Assembly (NCBI GenBank): GCA_024642295.1
Contig: JAHEBK010000074.1
Coordinates: 1-7,549, forward strand
Length of the DNA: 7,549 bases
Source of the DNA: Flavobacterium sp.
GTDB lineage: Bacteria > Bacteroidota > Bacteroidia > Flavobacteriales > Flavobacteriaceae
Direction of reading: 5' to 3'
A program made the position numbers and the translations under genes. The stretch's first letter is position 1. Each line of letters begins with the position of its first letter. This document shows, piece by piece, positions 7,253 to 7,549 of this stretch. The notes under the pieces are model-generated. The model ran no database searches and was not told the origin of the DNA. It worked only from the letters and a program-made list of their open reading frames with translations.

Positions 7253-7259
7253 CTTTGTT
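7244..7259. repeat. 8-bp tandem repeat over the uvrB promoter
   Basis: ACTTTGTA (7244-7251) and ACTTTGTT (7252-7259) are adjacent near-identical units. They span the last codons and stop of the upstream barrel gene. Each supplies a TTTG, giving an exact -7 element (7250-7257) and a second with one mismatch, AAACTTTG (7242-7249), shifted by eight bases. It may allow two start sites or may be coincidental. Confidence 0.4.
7250..7257 (+). promoter_or_regulatory. -7 promoter element of uvrB, overlapping the preceding stop codon
   Basis: TAACTTTG is an exact TAnnTTTG match whose first three bases are the TAA stop of the barrel gene. Its final G is 29 bases before the uvrB ATG at 7286, giving a somewhat longer leader than the other genes here. 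The nearest TTG upstream (7233-7235) is only 14 bases away, short for a -33 element. No SOS-type operator is evident in the short leader. Confidence 0.55.
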
Positions 7260-7285
7260 GCTTCACCATTGCTACTCAATAAACA

Positions 7286-7549
7286 ATGAATTTCCAAGTC
7301 GTATCTGATTACCAACCCAAAGGAGACCAACCTGAAGCAATTAAAAAACTCGCTCAAGGAATTGTCGATGGTGACCAACACCAAACGCTACTTGGAGTAA
7401 CAGGATCTGGAAAAACTTTTACGGTTGCCAATGTGATTCAGGAAGTACAACGTCCTACTTTAGTTTTGGCACACAACAAAACACTTGCAGCACAATTGTA
7501 TTCGGAATTCAAGCAATTTTTCCCAAATAATGCGGTCGAATATTTCGTT
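7286..7549 (+). CDS. uvrB: UvrABC excinuclease subunit B, N-terminal 88 residues (runs off the window)
   Basis: UvrB is the damage-verifying helicase-like subunit of nucleotide excision repair: it is loaded by UvrA and then recruits UvrC to cut both sides of the lesion. The visible part begins [19 protein letters not shown], the usual UvrB N-terminus. The Walker A motif GVTGSGKT (37-44, Lys43) and the next helicase motif [18 protein letters not shown] (58-75) are both family-specific and intact. The frame is open to the last base, so roughly 570 further residues, including the beta-hairpin and the later helicase motifs, lie outside. The start is supported by the family N-terminus and by the -7 element upstream. 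No Shine-Dalgarno sequence is seen, as is usual in this phylum. Confidence 0.96.
   Translation, partial: MNFQVVSDYQPKGDQPEAIKKLAQGIVDGDQHQTLLGVTGSGKTFTVANVIQEVQRPTLVLAHNKTLAAQLYSEFKQFFPNNAVEYFV

Noticed and set aside
7202..7384. Reverse-strand open frame over the barrel/uvrB junction
   Set aside because: It overlaps the uvrB N-terminus and promoter, is short, and shows no protein features.

Overview
The window looks like a chromosomal segment of a Flavobacterium-like member of the Bacteroidota. It is AT-rich. Several genes carry a TAnnTTTG -7 promoter element a short distance before the ATG. No start has a convincing Shine-Dalgarno sequence. The proteins are typical of the phylum: TonB-dependent receptors with a carboxypeptidase-like N-terminal domain, and DUF4249 lipoproteins. 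All supported genes are on the + strand.

Layout. Bases 1-4211 hold two diverged tandem copies of one two-gene cassette: a TonB-dependent outer-membrane receptor followed within 2-4 bases by a DUF4249 lipoprotein. Only the last 15 codons of the first receptor are in the window (1-48). Its DUF4249 partner (51-875), the second receptor (977-3385) and the second DUF4249 (3390-4211) are complete. The DUF4249 proteins are about 56% identical by hand alignment. The receptor C-termini match at 35 of 42 bases. The likely picture is an outer-membrane uptake complex in which the lipoprotein works with the receptor; the substrate cannot be read from the sequence.

Bases 4212-7252 are housekeeping and hypothetical genes. 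They are a thiamine pyrophosphokinase (4255-4917), the 23S rRNA adenine-1618 N6-methyltransferase RlmF (5005-5967), and an exported, probable outer-membrane beta-barrel protein that weakly recalls DUF3187 (6014-7252). The first two have their own -7 elements. The barrel gene has none visible and is probably transcribed with rlmF.

The window ends with the first 88 codons of uvrB (7286-7549, open at the right edge). Its putative promoter overlaps the stop codon of the barrel gene.

I see no tRNA, rRNA, CRISPR array, insertion sequence or convincing rho-independent terminator. The longest gene-free stretch is about 100 bases (876-976). The least ordinary part is the duplicated receptor/DUF4249 cassette. 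I see no clear evidence of a wholly new system.
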